From assembly GCA_963826165.1 (NCBI GenBank), contig CAWGWC010000017.1, positions 186,001 through 250,000 of the forward strand: a stretch of 64,000 nucleotides of DNA, in the 5' to 3' direction. The position numbers and the translations under genes were made by a program. The stretch is from JACVRW01 sp963826165. GTDB taxonomy: Bacteria > Actinomycetota > Thermoleophilia > Solirubrobacterales > Thermoleophilaceae. Each line of letters starts with the position of its first letter. Position 1 is the first letter of the stretch. Below are positions 8,445 through 17,725 of the stretch, one piece after another. The notes under the pieces are model-generated. The model saw nothing but the letters and a program-made list of their open reading frames with translations, ran no database searches and had not been told where the DNA came from.

Positions 8445-11288
8445 ATGTATCGTCGGTTCGTGTCATTCGCTCCGGCCGGGTCTTTGCACGAGCGTGAGCT
8501 GGAGCTCGAAGCGGTGTGCGAAGGCCTCGAGCGGGCCGGCGCCGGAGCAGGGGCGCTGCTCTTGGTCGAGGGGCCCGCCGGTGTGGGCAAGACCGAACTC
8601 GTGCGTGAGGCGCGCGCAGCGGCTGTGCAGGCCAAGGTCAGGCCGCTCGGGGCCAGGGGGTCGGAGCTCGAGCAGCCGTTCGCATTCGGCATCGTCCGGC
8701 AGCTGCTCGAGCCTCTGATCCCGGTCGCTTCCGGGCGCGATGATCTCTTCGCGGGCGCCGCCGGTCCCGCGGCGCGCCTGTTCGAGCCGGAAGAACGGGA
8801 ATCGCCGAATGCCGATGTCGGCTTCGAGGCCCTGCACAGCCTCTACTGGCTGGTCGTGAACCTCGCCGACCGCGATCCCTTGCTCGTGTCGGTCGACGAC
8901 TGCCAATGGGCGGACCGCGACTCGCTGCGGTTCCTGGCCTATCTGGGGCAGCGCCTCGAGGGGCTCCGGGTCGCGATGCTTCTCGCCGGACGGCAACCGG
9001 ACGCCTCTGCGGCCGACGGGGGGTCGCTGTGGGCGCAGGTGGCGTCGCGTCCCGAAGCGAGCGTGCTGCATCTGAAACCTCTGAGCCAGTCCTCATCGGT
9101 GGATCTCGTGCGGGAGCGCCTCGGCCCGGAGGCGGACAAAGAGTTCTGCCGAGCCTGCCACAGAGCGACGGGCGGCAACCCGCTGTTCCTGCGGGAACTG
9201 CTCAGCGCCCTGAACGCGGCGGGGGTCGAGCCGTCGGCCGGTGCGGCGAACGAGGTTCAGGCGGTCGGCCCGGCGGCAGTGAGCCGGTTCGTTCTGCACC
9301 GGCTCGCCACGCTCGGGCCGGCGGCGAGCGAGCTGGCGAGGTCGGTGGCCGTCCTTGGAGACGGGAGCGAGTTGAAGCTTGCCGTTCGGGTGTCGGGTAT
9401 CACCGAGGACGTCGCCCGCACGGCGGCGGATGACCTCGTCCGGGCTGACATCTTCGTCGGTGGGGAGCGCTTGGGGTTCGTCCATCCCGTCGTTCGAGCG
9501 GCCATGTACGAGGACCTGGCGCCGGGCGAGCGCCAGACGTGGCATGCCGCGGCGGCCACTGAGCTGGCGAAGGCGGGCGCGTCGCCGGAGCGCGTGACGG
9601 CACATCTGCTGTTGACCACGGCCACCGGTGATCAAGACAGGGTCGAGGTGCTCAGATCGGCCGCCGGTGTCGCGGCGCGGCGGGGCGCTTCGAGCGCAGC
9701 GGCGGCGCGCCTGCGCCGGGCGCTCGAAGAGTCGCCGGGCGAGCGGGAGCGGGCGGAGATCTCGACGGAGCTCGGGCGCTACGAGGTGGCCACGATGCAG
9801 TTCGAGGGAGCTGAAGAGCATCTGCGCTCGGCGCTGATCTCTGACGCCGAACCGATGATCCGGGCCGAGGCCGCGTCCATGCTGGGACGCTGCGCCATCG
9901 CGTCGGGCGGTCGCTCGGCGGAGGCCGCGGTTGAAGCACTGGCCGCACTCGCCGACCAGCTCGTACCGCTCGACCCCGAGCGCTCCCTCGAGATGGGCGC
10001 CGAGCTCCTGATGGTCTCCACCGCCGTACCCCGCATGCGCACCGGACTCTCTGCGCACCTGAAGCGCTTTCGCGAGCGGGCGGCCGGTCACCCCGGCTTT
10101 GAGGCCATAGCGAGGATCCACATGGCCCAGGAACAGCTCAACGAGGGAGGATCGGCTGCGGCGGCCGTGATGGAGGCGCAGGCCGCGCTCGAGGCGGGCC
10201 TGCCCGCCGGCGTCGCTGTGAACGCCACTTTCCTGGCGTTGGCGACGCTGGAACTCGGGGAGCACTACGCCGAGGCGCTGTGGTTGCTCGACGCCGCGCT
10301 GGAGGGCGCCCGTCGCGAGGGCCACACGACGAGACAGGGCGTCATCCACGGCCGGCGTGCCGCGATCGCACTCGCTCAGGGTTCGCTTCACGACGCGCAG
10401 GTCGAGGCTGACACCGGACTCCTGCTGGTGGAGAGGCAGCACTTCGTTCTGCCGCAACTCCTGGCGGTGGCGATGGTCGTGCACATCGAGCGAGGCGATC
10501 TGGCGGCTGCGGCCGAGCTGGCGCGAACGGGCGAGACGCTTGGGACGGATGAGGATCGCTTGTACGTCGACCAGTTTCTGATCGCACGCGGGCGGCTGCG
10601 TATCGCCCAGGGCGACGTGCCCGAGGGACTCGCCGACCTCATGGGGTGTGGCCAGCGGCTCGAGGCCTACGACACGCGGTGGCCGAGCGAGTGGAAGGCG
10701 TTCGCGGCGCCCGCGCTCGCCTCGCTGGGCCAGTCGCAGGCGGCCGCAGAGCTTGCCCGGGAGCACGTGGAGGTCGCTCGGGGCGTGGGAGCACCCGGGG
10801 CATTGGGACAGTCCCTGCGCGCCGCGGGGCTGGCCATCGGTGGACAGGAGGGCCTGACATTGCTCCAAGAAGCGGTCTCGGTCCTGGAGGACAGCTCCGC
10901 GCGGTTGGAACTGGCGCACGCTCTCGCCGACCTGGGAGCGGAGCTGGGCCGCGCCGGCCGCCGGCGTGAAGGGCGAGACGTGCAGCGGCGGGCGATCGAA
11001 CTGGCTGATGAATGCGGTGCGCTCGCGCTCGCCGAGCGCGCGCGTGCCGACCTGCATTCCGGGCCCGGCCGGCGCCCGCGGCTGGAGCTGACCGGGCCGG
11101 GAGCGCTGACCGCGGCAGAGTGGCGCGTCTGCCGCCAGGTGGCCGAGGGACACACCAACCGCGAGGTCGCACAAGCCCTCTTCGTGACCGAGAAGACGAT
11201 CGAGCGCCACCTCAGCAGCGCGTACCAGAAGCTCGAGATCCGCTCTCGCTTCCAGCTGCCGGCGGCCATCGCCCCCGCGAAACCGTAG
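8445..11288 (+). CDS. Large ATPase/LuxR-family transcriptional regulator (LAL type)
   Basis: The 947-residue protein has an N-terminal AAA/STAND ATPase with Walker A GPAGVGKTELV at residues 43-53 and a Walker B-like LLVSVDDCQWAD. A long helical TPR-like middle follows. The C-terminal LuxR HTH runs from about residue 885 (LTAAEWRVCRQVAEGHTNREV, then TVEKTIERHL-type recognition helix and YQKLEIRSR). Such LAL/MalT-like proteins are cytoplasmic activators whose ATPase and TPR parts sense a ligand. The start ATG has no clear ribosome site; a GTG six codons later is possible. The MMPL exporter gene 75 bases downstream is the obvious candidate target. Confidence 0.92.
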   Translation: MYRRFVSFAPAGSLHERELELEAVCEGLERAGAGAGALLLVEGPAGVGKTELVREARAAAVQAKVRPLGARGSELEQPFAFGIVRQLLEPLIPVASGRDDLFAGAAGPAARLFEPEERESPNADVGFEALHSLYWLVVNLADRDPLLVSVDDCQWADRDSLRFLAYLGQRLEGLRVAMLLAGRQPDASAADGGSLWAQVASRPEASVLHLKPLSQSSSVDLVRERLGPEADKEFCRACHRATGGNPLFLRELLSALNAAGVEPSAGAANEVQAVGPAAVSRFVLHRLATLGPAASELARSVAVLGDGSELKLAVRVSGITEDVARTAADDLVRADIFVGGERLGFVHPVVRAAMYEDLAPGERQTWHAAAATELAKAGASPERVTAHLLLTTATGDQDRVEVLRSAAGVAARRGASSAAAARLRRALEESPGERERAEISTELGRYEVATMQFEGAEEHLRSALISDAEPMIRAEAASMLGRCAIASGGRSAEAAVEALAALADQLVPLDPERSLEMGAELLMVSTAVPRMRTGLSAHLKRFRERAAGHPGFEAIARIHMAQEQLNEGGSAAAAVMEAQAALEAGLPAGVAVNATFLALATLELGEHYAEALWLLDAALEGARREGHTTRQGVIHGRRAAIALAQGSLHDAQVEADTGLLLVERQHFVLPQLLAVAMVVHIERGDLAAAAELARTGETLGTDEDRLYVDQFLIARGRLRIAQGDVPEGLADLMGCGQRLEAYDTRWPSEWKAFAAPALASLGQSQAAAELAREHVEVARGVGAPGALGQSLRAAGLAIGGQEGLTLLQEAVSVLEDSSARLELAHALADLGAELGRAGRRREGRDVQRRAIELADECGALALAERARADLHSGPGRRPRLELTGPGALTAAEWRVCRQVAEGHTNREVAQALFVTEKTIERHLSSAYQKLEIRSRFQLPAAIAPAKP

Positions 11289-11292
11289 GGAA

Positions 11293-11304
11293 AACCCGGG
11301 GGGT
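11293..11304. promoter_or_regulatory. 12-bp GC-rich motif upstream of MMPL gene
   Basis: The sequence aaacccgggggg, followed by tccccc, lies in the 75-base gap between the LuxR-type regulator and the MMPL gene. It is the exact reverse complement of the motif at 8409-8420 before the regulator. It may be a site for that regulator. It could also form a weak hairpin (ggggg-t-ccccc), but no T-run follows. Confidence 0.35.
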
Positions 11305-11363
11305 CCCCCTCTTGTCGGCAGGGCGGAAATCGCAGAGGATCCCCTGGAACGCGAGGAGGTCGG

Positions 11364-13766
11364 ATGACTGGACTGCTCTATCGACTCGGCCGCGGCTGCG
11401 CACGCTGGCACTTCGTGGTGCTGGGGCTGTGGGTCGTACTGGTCGTGGCACTGGTGATCGTTGCCGGTCAGGCCGGCTCCCAGACCACCAACAACGTGAC
11501 CCTGCCGGGCACGGGTAGCCAGAGCGCCACCGACCTCTTGAGCGGCCGCTTCCCGAGCCAGGCCTACGGAACGAACCCGCTCGTGGTGGCCACCGATAGC
11601 GGCAAGCTGACCGACTCGAAGTACTCGAAGGCCATCAAGCAGTCGGTGAGCGCCCTGAAGAAGACGCCCCACGTGACCGCGGCCGTCAGCCCCTTGAGCA
11701 AAGCCGGGTCCAACGCGCTCAGCAAGGACAAGAAGATCGGCTACATATCGGTGGCGCTCGACGTCGGCCAGGGGAGCATCACCGTGGACGAGGGCAACGC
11801 GGTGCTCGACGCTGCCGATCCGGCGAAGAAGGCGGGCCTGCAGACGGCCATCGGCGGCTACGTAGGTCAGGAGCTCTCCAAGCCGGACACTGGCGTCAGC
11901 GACAAGATCGGCATCGCGGCGGCGATGGTCATCCTGCTGCTCGTCTTCGGCTCCGCCGTGGCGGCGGGGCTGCCGATCCTCACCGCAGTGCTCGGCCTGT
12001 TCTGCGGCCTGAGCGTCGTTACGCTCCTCAGCCACATCGCCGACATCCCCACGACCGCACCCACGCTGGCGACCATGATCGGACTAGCGGTCGGGATCGA
12101 CTATTCGCTGTTCATCGTGACCAAGCACCGCGCCCAGGTCGCCGAGGGCATGGAGGTGCACGAGTCGATCGGGCGAGCGCTCGCGACCGCGGGCGGTGCG
12201 GTCCTGTTCGCGGGCGGCACCGTAGCGATCTCCCTGCTGGCGCTCGTCGTCGCCGGGATCCCGCTGGTCACCACTTTGGGCTACACGTCGGCGATCGCGG
12301 TGGCCTTCGCCATCCTTGGCGCGCTCACCCTGCTGCCGGCCCTGTTCGGGCTGCTCGGAACGCACGTCTCGGCGCTCAAGCTGCCAATTCACAAGTCTCG
12401 CGCCGACGAGGTGCAGTCCCCACTGTGGACGAGGCTGGCCACGGGGATCGCCAACCATCGCTGGCCGGTGATCGTCGTCGTGCTGGCGATCCTGCTCGCG
12501 CTCTCGATACCCATGCTGTCGATGCACCTGGGCCAGGAGGACGTGGGGGCAGAGCCGACCGACACGACCGCTCGCCAGGCCTACGACCTGATCGGGAAGG
12601 GCTTCGGGGAGGGCACCAACGGGCCGTTCCTGATCTCCACCCAGCTCAGCAAGGCCGCGAAGCCGAACCAGAAGAACCTCAACACGATCAGTCAGAACGA
12701 GAAGAAACTGCAGCAGCAGCAGCAGCAGATCGAGCAGCAGGCCGAGCTCGAGGGCGCGACCCCGCAGCAGGCCCAGCAGGAGGCAAAGCAGCAGACGCAG
12801 AAGCAGTCGAACCAGCTCGCCCAGAAGAAGAAGCAGGCCGAACAGCCCGCGACCGACCCGCGCCTCCAGACCCTGCGCAAGGACCTCCAGAAGACCAAGG
12901 GCGTGGATTCCGTGACGCAGCCGCTGGTCAACAAGAAGGGCACCGCGGCCGTCTACACGCTCATTGCCACGACGGCGCCGTCCGACATCGCCACCGAGGA
13001 CCTGGTCTCGCGCCTGAGGGACACGACCATCCCGGAGGCGACCAAGGGCCAGGACATGACGGCCTTCGTGGGTGGCACCACGGCCGCGTATGTCGACCTT
13101 GCCGAGAAGATCACCAGCAAGCTCCCGCTGGTCATCCTGGTGGTCGCGGCGCTCAGCTTCCTGGTGCTGCTGGTGGGATTCCGCTCACTCCTGATCCCCG
13201 CTCAGGCGGCAGTGATGAACCTCATCTCGGTGGGAGCGGCCTACGGCGTGCTCACGCTCATCTTCCAGGAGGGGTTTGCCTCGAGCCTGATCGGACTCGA
13301 CGGGGCGATACCGGTCGTGAGCTTCGTGCCGTTGATCATGTTCGCGATCCTGTTCGGCCTGTCGACCGACTACCAGGTCTTCCTGCTGACCCAGATCCAG
13401 GAGCACTTCAAGGAGGGCAAGGGCGCCCGCGCCACCGTGATCGAAGGGCTCGGCTACTCGGGGCGGATAATCGGAGCGGCGGCGCTAGTCATGTTCAGCG
13501 TGTTCGGGAGCTTCGTCCTGAACGGGGACCCGACGATCAAGCAGTTCGGCCTCGGCCTGGCGACGGCGGTCACGATCGACGCGATCGTGGTGTGCCTCTT
13601 CGTGCCGGCGCTGATCGTGGTCGCCGGCAGGCGGACGATCTGGTTGCCTCGCTGGCTCGACCGAATCCTGCCGAACTTCAGCATCGAGGGGTCGGGCTAC
13701 TTCGACGAAGAGCCGCCTGCCGGAGTCTCTCCGGCCAGGGAGCCCGAGCCGGCGGCAAGAGCTTGA
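11364..13766 (+). CDS. MMPL-family RND transporter with Gln-rich loop insert
   Basis: The 800-residue protein has a good ribosome site (gaggagg) before the ATG. It has the RND/MMPL layout: one N-terminal helix, a large external domain, a helix bundle with AVGIDYSLFIVTKHR (the Asp/Tyr proton-relay motif of MmpL helix 4), a second external domain and a second bundle with GLSTDYQVFLLTQIQEHF. Members export lipids, antibiotics or other hydrophobic compounds using the proton gradient. The second external domain carries an extra, low-complexity Gln/Lys/Glu-rich coiled-coil segment at about residues 440-500, from a run of CAG codons near 12710. It probably forms a unit with the upstream LuxR-type regulator. 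Confidence 0.94.
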   Translation: MTGLLYRLGRGCARWHFVVLGLWVVLVVALVIVAGQAGSQTTNNVTLPGTGSQSATDLLSGRFPSQAYGTNPLVVATDSGKLTDSKYSKAIKQSVSALKKTPHVTAAVSPLSKAGSNALSKDKKIGYISVALDVGQGSITVDEGNAVLDAADPAKKAGLQTAIGGYVGQELSKPDTGVSDKIGIAAAMVILLLVFGSAVAAGLPILTAVLGLFCGLSVVTLLSHIADIPTTAPTLATMIGLAVGIDYSLFIVTKHRAQVAEGMEVHESIGRALATAGGAVLFAGGTVAISLLALVVAGIPLVTTLGYTSAIAVAFAILGALTLLPALFGLLGTHVSALKLPIHKSRADEVQSPLWTRLATGIANHRWPVIVVVLAILLALSIPMLSMHLGQEDVGAEPTDTTARQAYDLIGKGFGEGTNGPFLISTQLSKAAKPNQKNLNTISQNEKKLQQQQQQIEQQAELEGATPQQAQQEAKQQTQKQSNQLAQKKKQAEQPATDPRLQTLRKDLQKTKGVDSVTQPLVNKKGTAAVYTLIATTAPSDIATEDLVSRLRDTTIPEATKGQDMTAFVGGTTAAYVDLAEKITSKLPLVILVVAALSFLVLLVGFRSLLIPAQAAVMNLISVGAAYGVLTLIFQEGFASSLIGLDGAIPVVSFVPLIMFAILFGLSTDYQVFLLTQIQEHFKEGKGARATVIEGLGYSGRIIGAAALVMFSVFGSFVLNGDPTIKQFGLGLATAVTIDAIVVCLFVPALIVVAGRRTIWLPRWLDRILPNFSIEGSGYFDEEPPAGVSPAREPEPAARA

Positions 13767-13770
13767 GCCT

Positions 13771-14205
13771 CTAGGCGGAGGTGCAGGCGGGGCAGGTGCC
13801 CCGGAGTGTCACGTCGTGCTCACCCACCGCATAGTCCACGCGCCCGGCCAGCCGTTCGATGGCCTGCTCGAGCTCGGGATCCTCGAAAGCCCTGGTCTCG
13901 CCGCAGCTGTCGCAGACCAGGTGGTGGTGGTGCTCCCCGCTCGGGTGGACGGGCTCGTAGCGGGCCACGGCTTCGCCCACGTCGACGCGACGCACGAGGC
14001 TCATGTCGTCGAGCAGCTGGAGCGCGCGGTAGATGCTGGCCACGCCCACGCCCTCGCCGCGGTCGCGCAGCCGGTCGGCGATCTCCTGGGCGGTGACGCT
14101 GCAGCCCAGCTCGTCGAGCGTGGCCACCACCGCCGCCCGCGGCGCGCTCACGCGGTAGCCGCCGCTCTCAAGGCTCTCGTGCGCGTGTCCCACCCATTCG
14201 GTCAT
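13771..14205 (-). CDS. Fur-family metal-responsive repressor
   Basis: This 144-residue protein has the Fur fold. The N-terminal winged helix contains SAPRAAVVATLDELGCSVTAQEI and VGVASIYRALQLL. The dimerisation domain has the HHHHLVCDSCGE metal site and a C-terminal CPAC pair for structural zinc. It could be Fur, Zur or PerR; the sequence alone does not decide. It is divergent from the hydrolase gene with a 27-base gap, so the two share a control region, which is where a self-regulating Fur-type protein would bind. The superoxide dismutase gene nearby makes an iron or peroxide role attractive, but no box was identified. Confidence 0.92.
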   Translation of the reverse strand: MTEWVGHAHESLESGGYRVSAPRAAVVATLDELGCSVTAQEIADRLRDRGEGVGVASIYRALQLLDDMSLVRRVDVGEAVARYEPVHPSGEHHHHLVCDSCGETRAFEDPELEQAIERLAGRVDYAVGEHDVTLRGTCPACTSA

Positions 14206-14232
14206 GCCGTTGGGCAAGGATAGGGTCCCGCC

Positions 14233-15111
14233 ATGGCCGATCTCCACCGCACTCCCGACGAGCGTTTCGAGAGCCTGCCCGGCTACGGGTTCGAGCCGCA
14301 CTGGCACGACGCCGGCGGGCTGCGCCTGCACTACCTGGACGAGGGAGCGGGCTCTCCGGTCGTCTGCTTTCACGGCGAGCCGAGCTGGGCCTATCTGTAC
14401 CGCAGGATGCTGCCCGGCCTGACCGAAGCCGGCCACCGCGTCATCTGTCCGGATCTCCCGGGCTTCGGGCGCTCGGACAAGCCCACCGACCGCGGCTGGT
14501 ACTCCTACGACCGGCACGTGGAGCACGTGTCGGCTGTGCTGGCTTCCCTCGACCTTCGTGACGCGTGCGTGGTCGTTCAGGACTGGGGCGGCCCGATCGG
14601 CCTGCGCTGGGCGGTGGAGAACGCCGAGCGCGTGGGGCGGCTCGTGATCCTCAACACCGGGCTGTTCACCGGCCGTGTCTCCAAGGGCTTCATGAACTGG
14701 CGGAACTTCGCTGAGCGCAACCCCGATCTGCCCGTGGGTTTCGTAATTCAGAGCGCAACGACGACCGAGCTGCCCGACGAAATTGTCGCCGCCTACGAGG
14801 CACCCTTTCCCGACGCCGCCTCCAAGGCGGGCGCCGCCCAGTTCCCGCTGCTCGTGCCCACCGAGCCCGGTGCGCCCGGGGCCGAGGCAATGCGCGAGGT
14901 GGCCGACGAGCTCTCGCGCTGGGACAGGCCCACGCTGGTCGCGTTCTCGGACTCAGATCCCGTGTTCCCCTTCCCACGCTCCGGCCAGTGGTTCTGCGAC
15001 CTGATCCCGGGCGCCGGAGAGCAGGTGCAGATCGAGGGGGCGGCGCACTTCCTGCAGGAGGACCGCGGCGAGCGCATCGCCGGGGAGATCGTCCGCTTCA
15101 TGAACGGCTGA
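14233..15111 (+). CDS. Haloalkane dehalogenase-like alpha/beta hydrolase
   Basis: The 292-residue protein matches subfamily I haloalkane dehalogenases. CFHGEPSWAYLYR gives the oxyanion region with a halide-binding Trp. VVQDWGGPIGLRW carries the nucleophilic Asp followed by the second halide-binding Trp. GAAHFLQED supplies the catalytic His. Asp as nucleophile plus two Trp distinguishes it from epoxide hydrolases and esterases, and predicts hydrolytic cleavage of a carbon-halogen bond. The real substrate is unknown. It is divergent from the Fur-type gene. A haloacid-dehalogenase-like gene occurs at 40.6 kb, but the two are not linked. Confidence 0.85.
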   Translation: MADLHRTPDERFESLPGYGFEPHWHDAGGLRLHYLDEGAGSPVVCFHGEPSWAYLYRRMLPGLTEAGHRVICPDLPGFGRSDKPTDRGWYSYDRHVEHVSAVLASLDLRDACVVVQDWGGPIGLRWAVENAERVGRLVILNTGLFTGRVSKGFMNWRNFAERNPDLPVGFVIQSATTTELPDEIVAAYEAPFPDAASKAGAAQFPLLVPTEPGAPGAEAMREVADELSRWDRPTLVAFSDSDPVFPFPRSGQWFCDLIPGAGEQVQIEGAAHFLQEDRGERIAGEIVRFMNG

Positions 15112-15112
15112 G

Positions 15113-15149
15113 CGCCCCGGCGCCCGCGTTCGCGCGGGCACTCGGGGCG
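15113..15149. terminator. Bidirectional hairpin terminator
   Basis: A nested inverted repeat lies between two convergent genes. The outer arms are cgccccg (15113-15119) and cggggcg (15143-15149). The inner arms are gcccgcg (15122-15128) and cgcgggc (15133-15139), with a ttcg tetraloop. There is no T-run, as is usual in very GC-rich actinobacteria. Its place just after the hydrolase stop and before the dismutase stop fits termination from both sides. Confidence 0.75.
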
Positions 15150-15164
15150 TCTGCCGAGGTCGGT

Positions 15165-15770
<606 letters not shown>

Positions 15771-15814
15771 GTCTCTCCTTTCGAGGGGGGGATGCTCGGG
15801 TAGGACTCTATGCG

Positions 15815-16600
15815 GTGCTGCTCGTGAGCTGGAACGTGGCCGGCCGGGCCCGCCGGGTGGCCGAGCAGGCCGAGCTCGTGCTCGGTCTCGAGCCTGATGT
15901 CGTGTGCCTGCAGGAGGTCACTTCCGCAAGCGCCCTGGCCTGGGTCGAGCTGCTCGCGGCCGCCGGCCTCGGGGTGCGGATGGCCGACCTGCCGCGGGCG
16001 CGTGAGTCGAGCCGGCCCCTCGCCGTGCTGACCGCGGCCCGCCCACCGTCCTTCGAGCCGGTTGCCGTCGAGGGCGTGCCCTGGCCGGAGCGTGTGCTTG
16101 CCGTGCGCACGGCCAGTGGCGTGGAGGTGGTCAACGTCCATTCGCCGGTCAGCACGAAGCCCGACCTGGCCAAGGTGCGGACCCACGAGGCGGTCTACCG
16201 CCACCTCGCCGGCGGCGAGGGGCCGCGACTCGTGTGCGGCGACCTCAACACTCCTCGGCGCGAGCATCCGGACGGCAGCGTCTGGACCTTCGCCCGCAGC
16301 AATCGCGGCGTGCTGCGCCCCGCGCGAGGCGACCGTTGGGACGCCGCGGAGACGGCCCTGGTCCGCGGCCTGGAGACGTTCGGCTTCCGCGATGCCTTTC
16401 GCGAGCGCAACGGCTTCGCCGATCGGTCAGCGAGCTGGGAGTGGCCTCGCGGTGGGGGCTACCGCCTCGATCACCTGATCGTCTCGGCCGAGGTCGGCGT
16501 GGTGGCCTGCGACTACCGGCACGACTGGCGCAGGGAGCGGGGCCTGTCGGACCATTCGGCGCTGGTGGCGCACCTGGTGGTGCGCAGCTCCGACGAGTGA
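15815..16600 (+). CDS. Endonuclease/exonuclease/phosphatase family protein
   Basis: This 261-residue protein has the EEP-fold active-site series: VSWNVAGR, VCLQEV, the VCGDLNTPR metal/catalytic Asp-Asn motif, and GLSDHSALVAHL at the end. The fold covers DNA-repair nucleases and phosphoesterases. No DNA-binding or membrane-targeting part is visible, so the substrate is open. The start is GTG at 15815. The stop lies directly against the 3' end of the tRNA-Leu gene on the other strand. Confidence 0.85.
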   Translation: MLLVSWNVAGRARRVAEQAELVLGLEPDVVCLQEVTSASALAWVELLAAAGLGVRMADLPRARESSRPLAVLTAARPPSFEPVAVEGVPWPERVLAVRTASGVEVVNVHSPVSTKPDLAKVRTHEAVYRHLAGGEGPRLVCGDLNTPRREHPDGSVWTFARSNRGVLRPARGDRWDAAETALVRGLETFGFRDAFRERNGFADRSASWEWPRGGGYRLDHLIVSAEVGVVACDYRHDWRRERGLSDHSALVAHLVVRSSDE

Positions 16601-16684
16601 TGCGGCTGAGAGGACTCGAACCTCCACGGGGTTGCCCCCACGGCGACCTGAACGCCGCGTGTATACCAATTTCACCACAGCCGC
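16601..16684 (-). tRNA. tRNA-Leu (anticodon CAG)
   Basis: On the minus strand the gene folds with a 7-bp acceptor stem GCGGCTG/CAGCCGC and discriminator A. It has an anticodon stem CGGCG/CGCCG with loop TTCAGGT (anticodon CAG), a long class II variable arm and the T-arm GAGGTTCGAGTCCTC. CCA is not encoded. Length is 84 bases. It reads CUG, a major Leu codon in this GC-rich DNA. Confidence 0.95.
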
Positions 16685-16724
16685 GTGGGGGCAGAATCCT
16701 AGCGCCCCGGCTTGGTGCCGCGGC

Positions 16725-17309
16725 TCAGGCGCCGCCGCCGCGGCGCTGCGGCGTGCCGAAGACGTAGTCCCACACCGGTGCGCTCACTCCGAAGCCGCGC
16801 GTGTCGTCCTGGAAGTGGTGCCGCATGTGCAGCTCGCGCACCAGCTTGCCGACGCGGGTGCGCGGGCGGTGGTGGTGCACGTGATAGTGGGTCATGTCGT
16901 AGGCCAGGTAGCCGGCAAGGAAGCCGGCGGCGAAGATGTTCGCCCACGGCGTGCCGAGGACGAGCACGAACAGCCCATAGAACGCCAGCGCCAGGGGGAC
17001 GCTCACCGACGGGGGCATCACCAGCCGGAGGGGATCGTTGGGATGGTCGTGGTGGACGCCGTGGATGATCCAGTGCAGGCGCGCCCCGAGGCCCTCCTCG
17101 GGCTCGAAGTGGAACACGAGGCGGTGCATCCAGTACTCGGTGAGGGTCCAGAACACGTAGCCGGCAAGCATCAGGCCCGCGACCTGCACGGTAGTCGGCT
17201 CGCCGCGCGCGCCGACCACGAAGAGGACGACGATGACGGGCACGAATATGACCACCGGGATCATCGGGTGAACGCGCGAGAGCCGGTCCAGCAGATCCGA
17301 CTCGAACAT
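16725..17309 (-). CDS. Sterol desaturase/fatty acid hydroxylase-family membrane protein
   Basis: The protein (194 residues from ATG 17309; the frame is open to GTG 17351) has membrane helices and the full set of di-iron His boxes: HRLVFH, HGVHHDHPND, HYHVHHH and HMRHHF. This is the pattern of the fatty acid 2-hydroxylase/carotenoid hydroxylase superfamily, which hydroxylates or desaturates lipids at the cytoplasmic face of the membrane. The exact lipid is unknown. Neither start has a clear ribosome site. It lies 40 bases from the tRNA-Leu gene on the same strand. Confidence 0.88.
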   Translation of the reverse strand: MFESDLLDRLSRVHPMIPVVIFVPVIVVLFVVGARGEPTTVQVAGLMLAGYVFWTLTEYWMHRLVFHFEPEEGLGARLHWIIHGVHHDHPNDPLRLVMPPSVSVPLALAFYGLFVLVLGTPWANIFAAGFLAGYLAYDMTHYHVHHHRPRTRVGKLVRELHMRHHFQDDTRGFGVSAPVWDYVFGTPQRRGGGA

Positions 17310-17404
17310 ACGGGGAGAGGCCTTGAGAGCTTCTGTCCGCCGAGCGCTCACAACCCGAATTTAGCGCACCTCCCGGTGGGGTGGAAGCCTCGACTTCGGG
17401 TTGC

Positions 17405-17575
17405 CTAACTCTGGACCCAGAGGTCGCGCCAGGAAGCCATCAGAAACTCCAGGCCCACGGCCGCGGTTGCGCCGTAGACGACCACCTCGCCGGGGCTGGC
17501 CTCCCCGGTGAGAATGCTCCCGAGCAGGTAGCAGGTGACCGCGCCCATGAACAGGATCCGAGCCACGATGTCCAT
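17405..17575 (-). CDS. Small two-helix membrane protein
   Basis: From ATG 17575 a 56-residue protein is read, with hydrophobic stretches ARILFMGAVTCYLLGSIL and VVVYGATAAVGLEFLMA separated by a short polar turn. It has no recognised family. A longer frame to 17662 would add a basic, non-conserved-looking leader. It could be a minor membrane protein co-transcribed with the hydroxylase-like gene about 95 bases downstream. Confidence 0.5.
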   Translation of the reverse strand: MDIVARILFMGAVTCYLLGSILTGEASPGEVVVYGATAAVGLEFLMASWRDLWVQS

Positions 17576-17725
17576 GGCCACGAGTGTTCTCCGGCGAGCA
17601 CTTTGTGCTGTAACGGCCCGGTGAAGGCGTGGTGAAGCTGCCGTTACCGGCCCGGAAGGCACGGGTGCTCGGCCTCACCCCCGCAATGCGAGTGGGTGGT
17701 GCTCGTGTTGCGGCCGACCACGCCG

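Noticed and set aside
11301..11310. Intrinsic terminator ggggg-t-ccccc between regulator and MMPL gene
   Set aside because: The loop is too small and no T-run follows; a binding motif is the more useful reading.
9093..12035. Very long minus-strand open frame (980 codons) opposite the LuxR-type regulator and MMPL genes
   Set aside because: It is the mirror of GC-rich codon bias in two clear plus-strand genes; the translation has no recognisable domain and crosses their boundary.
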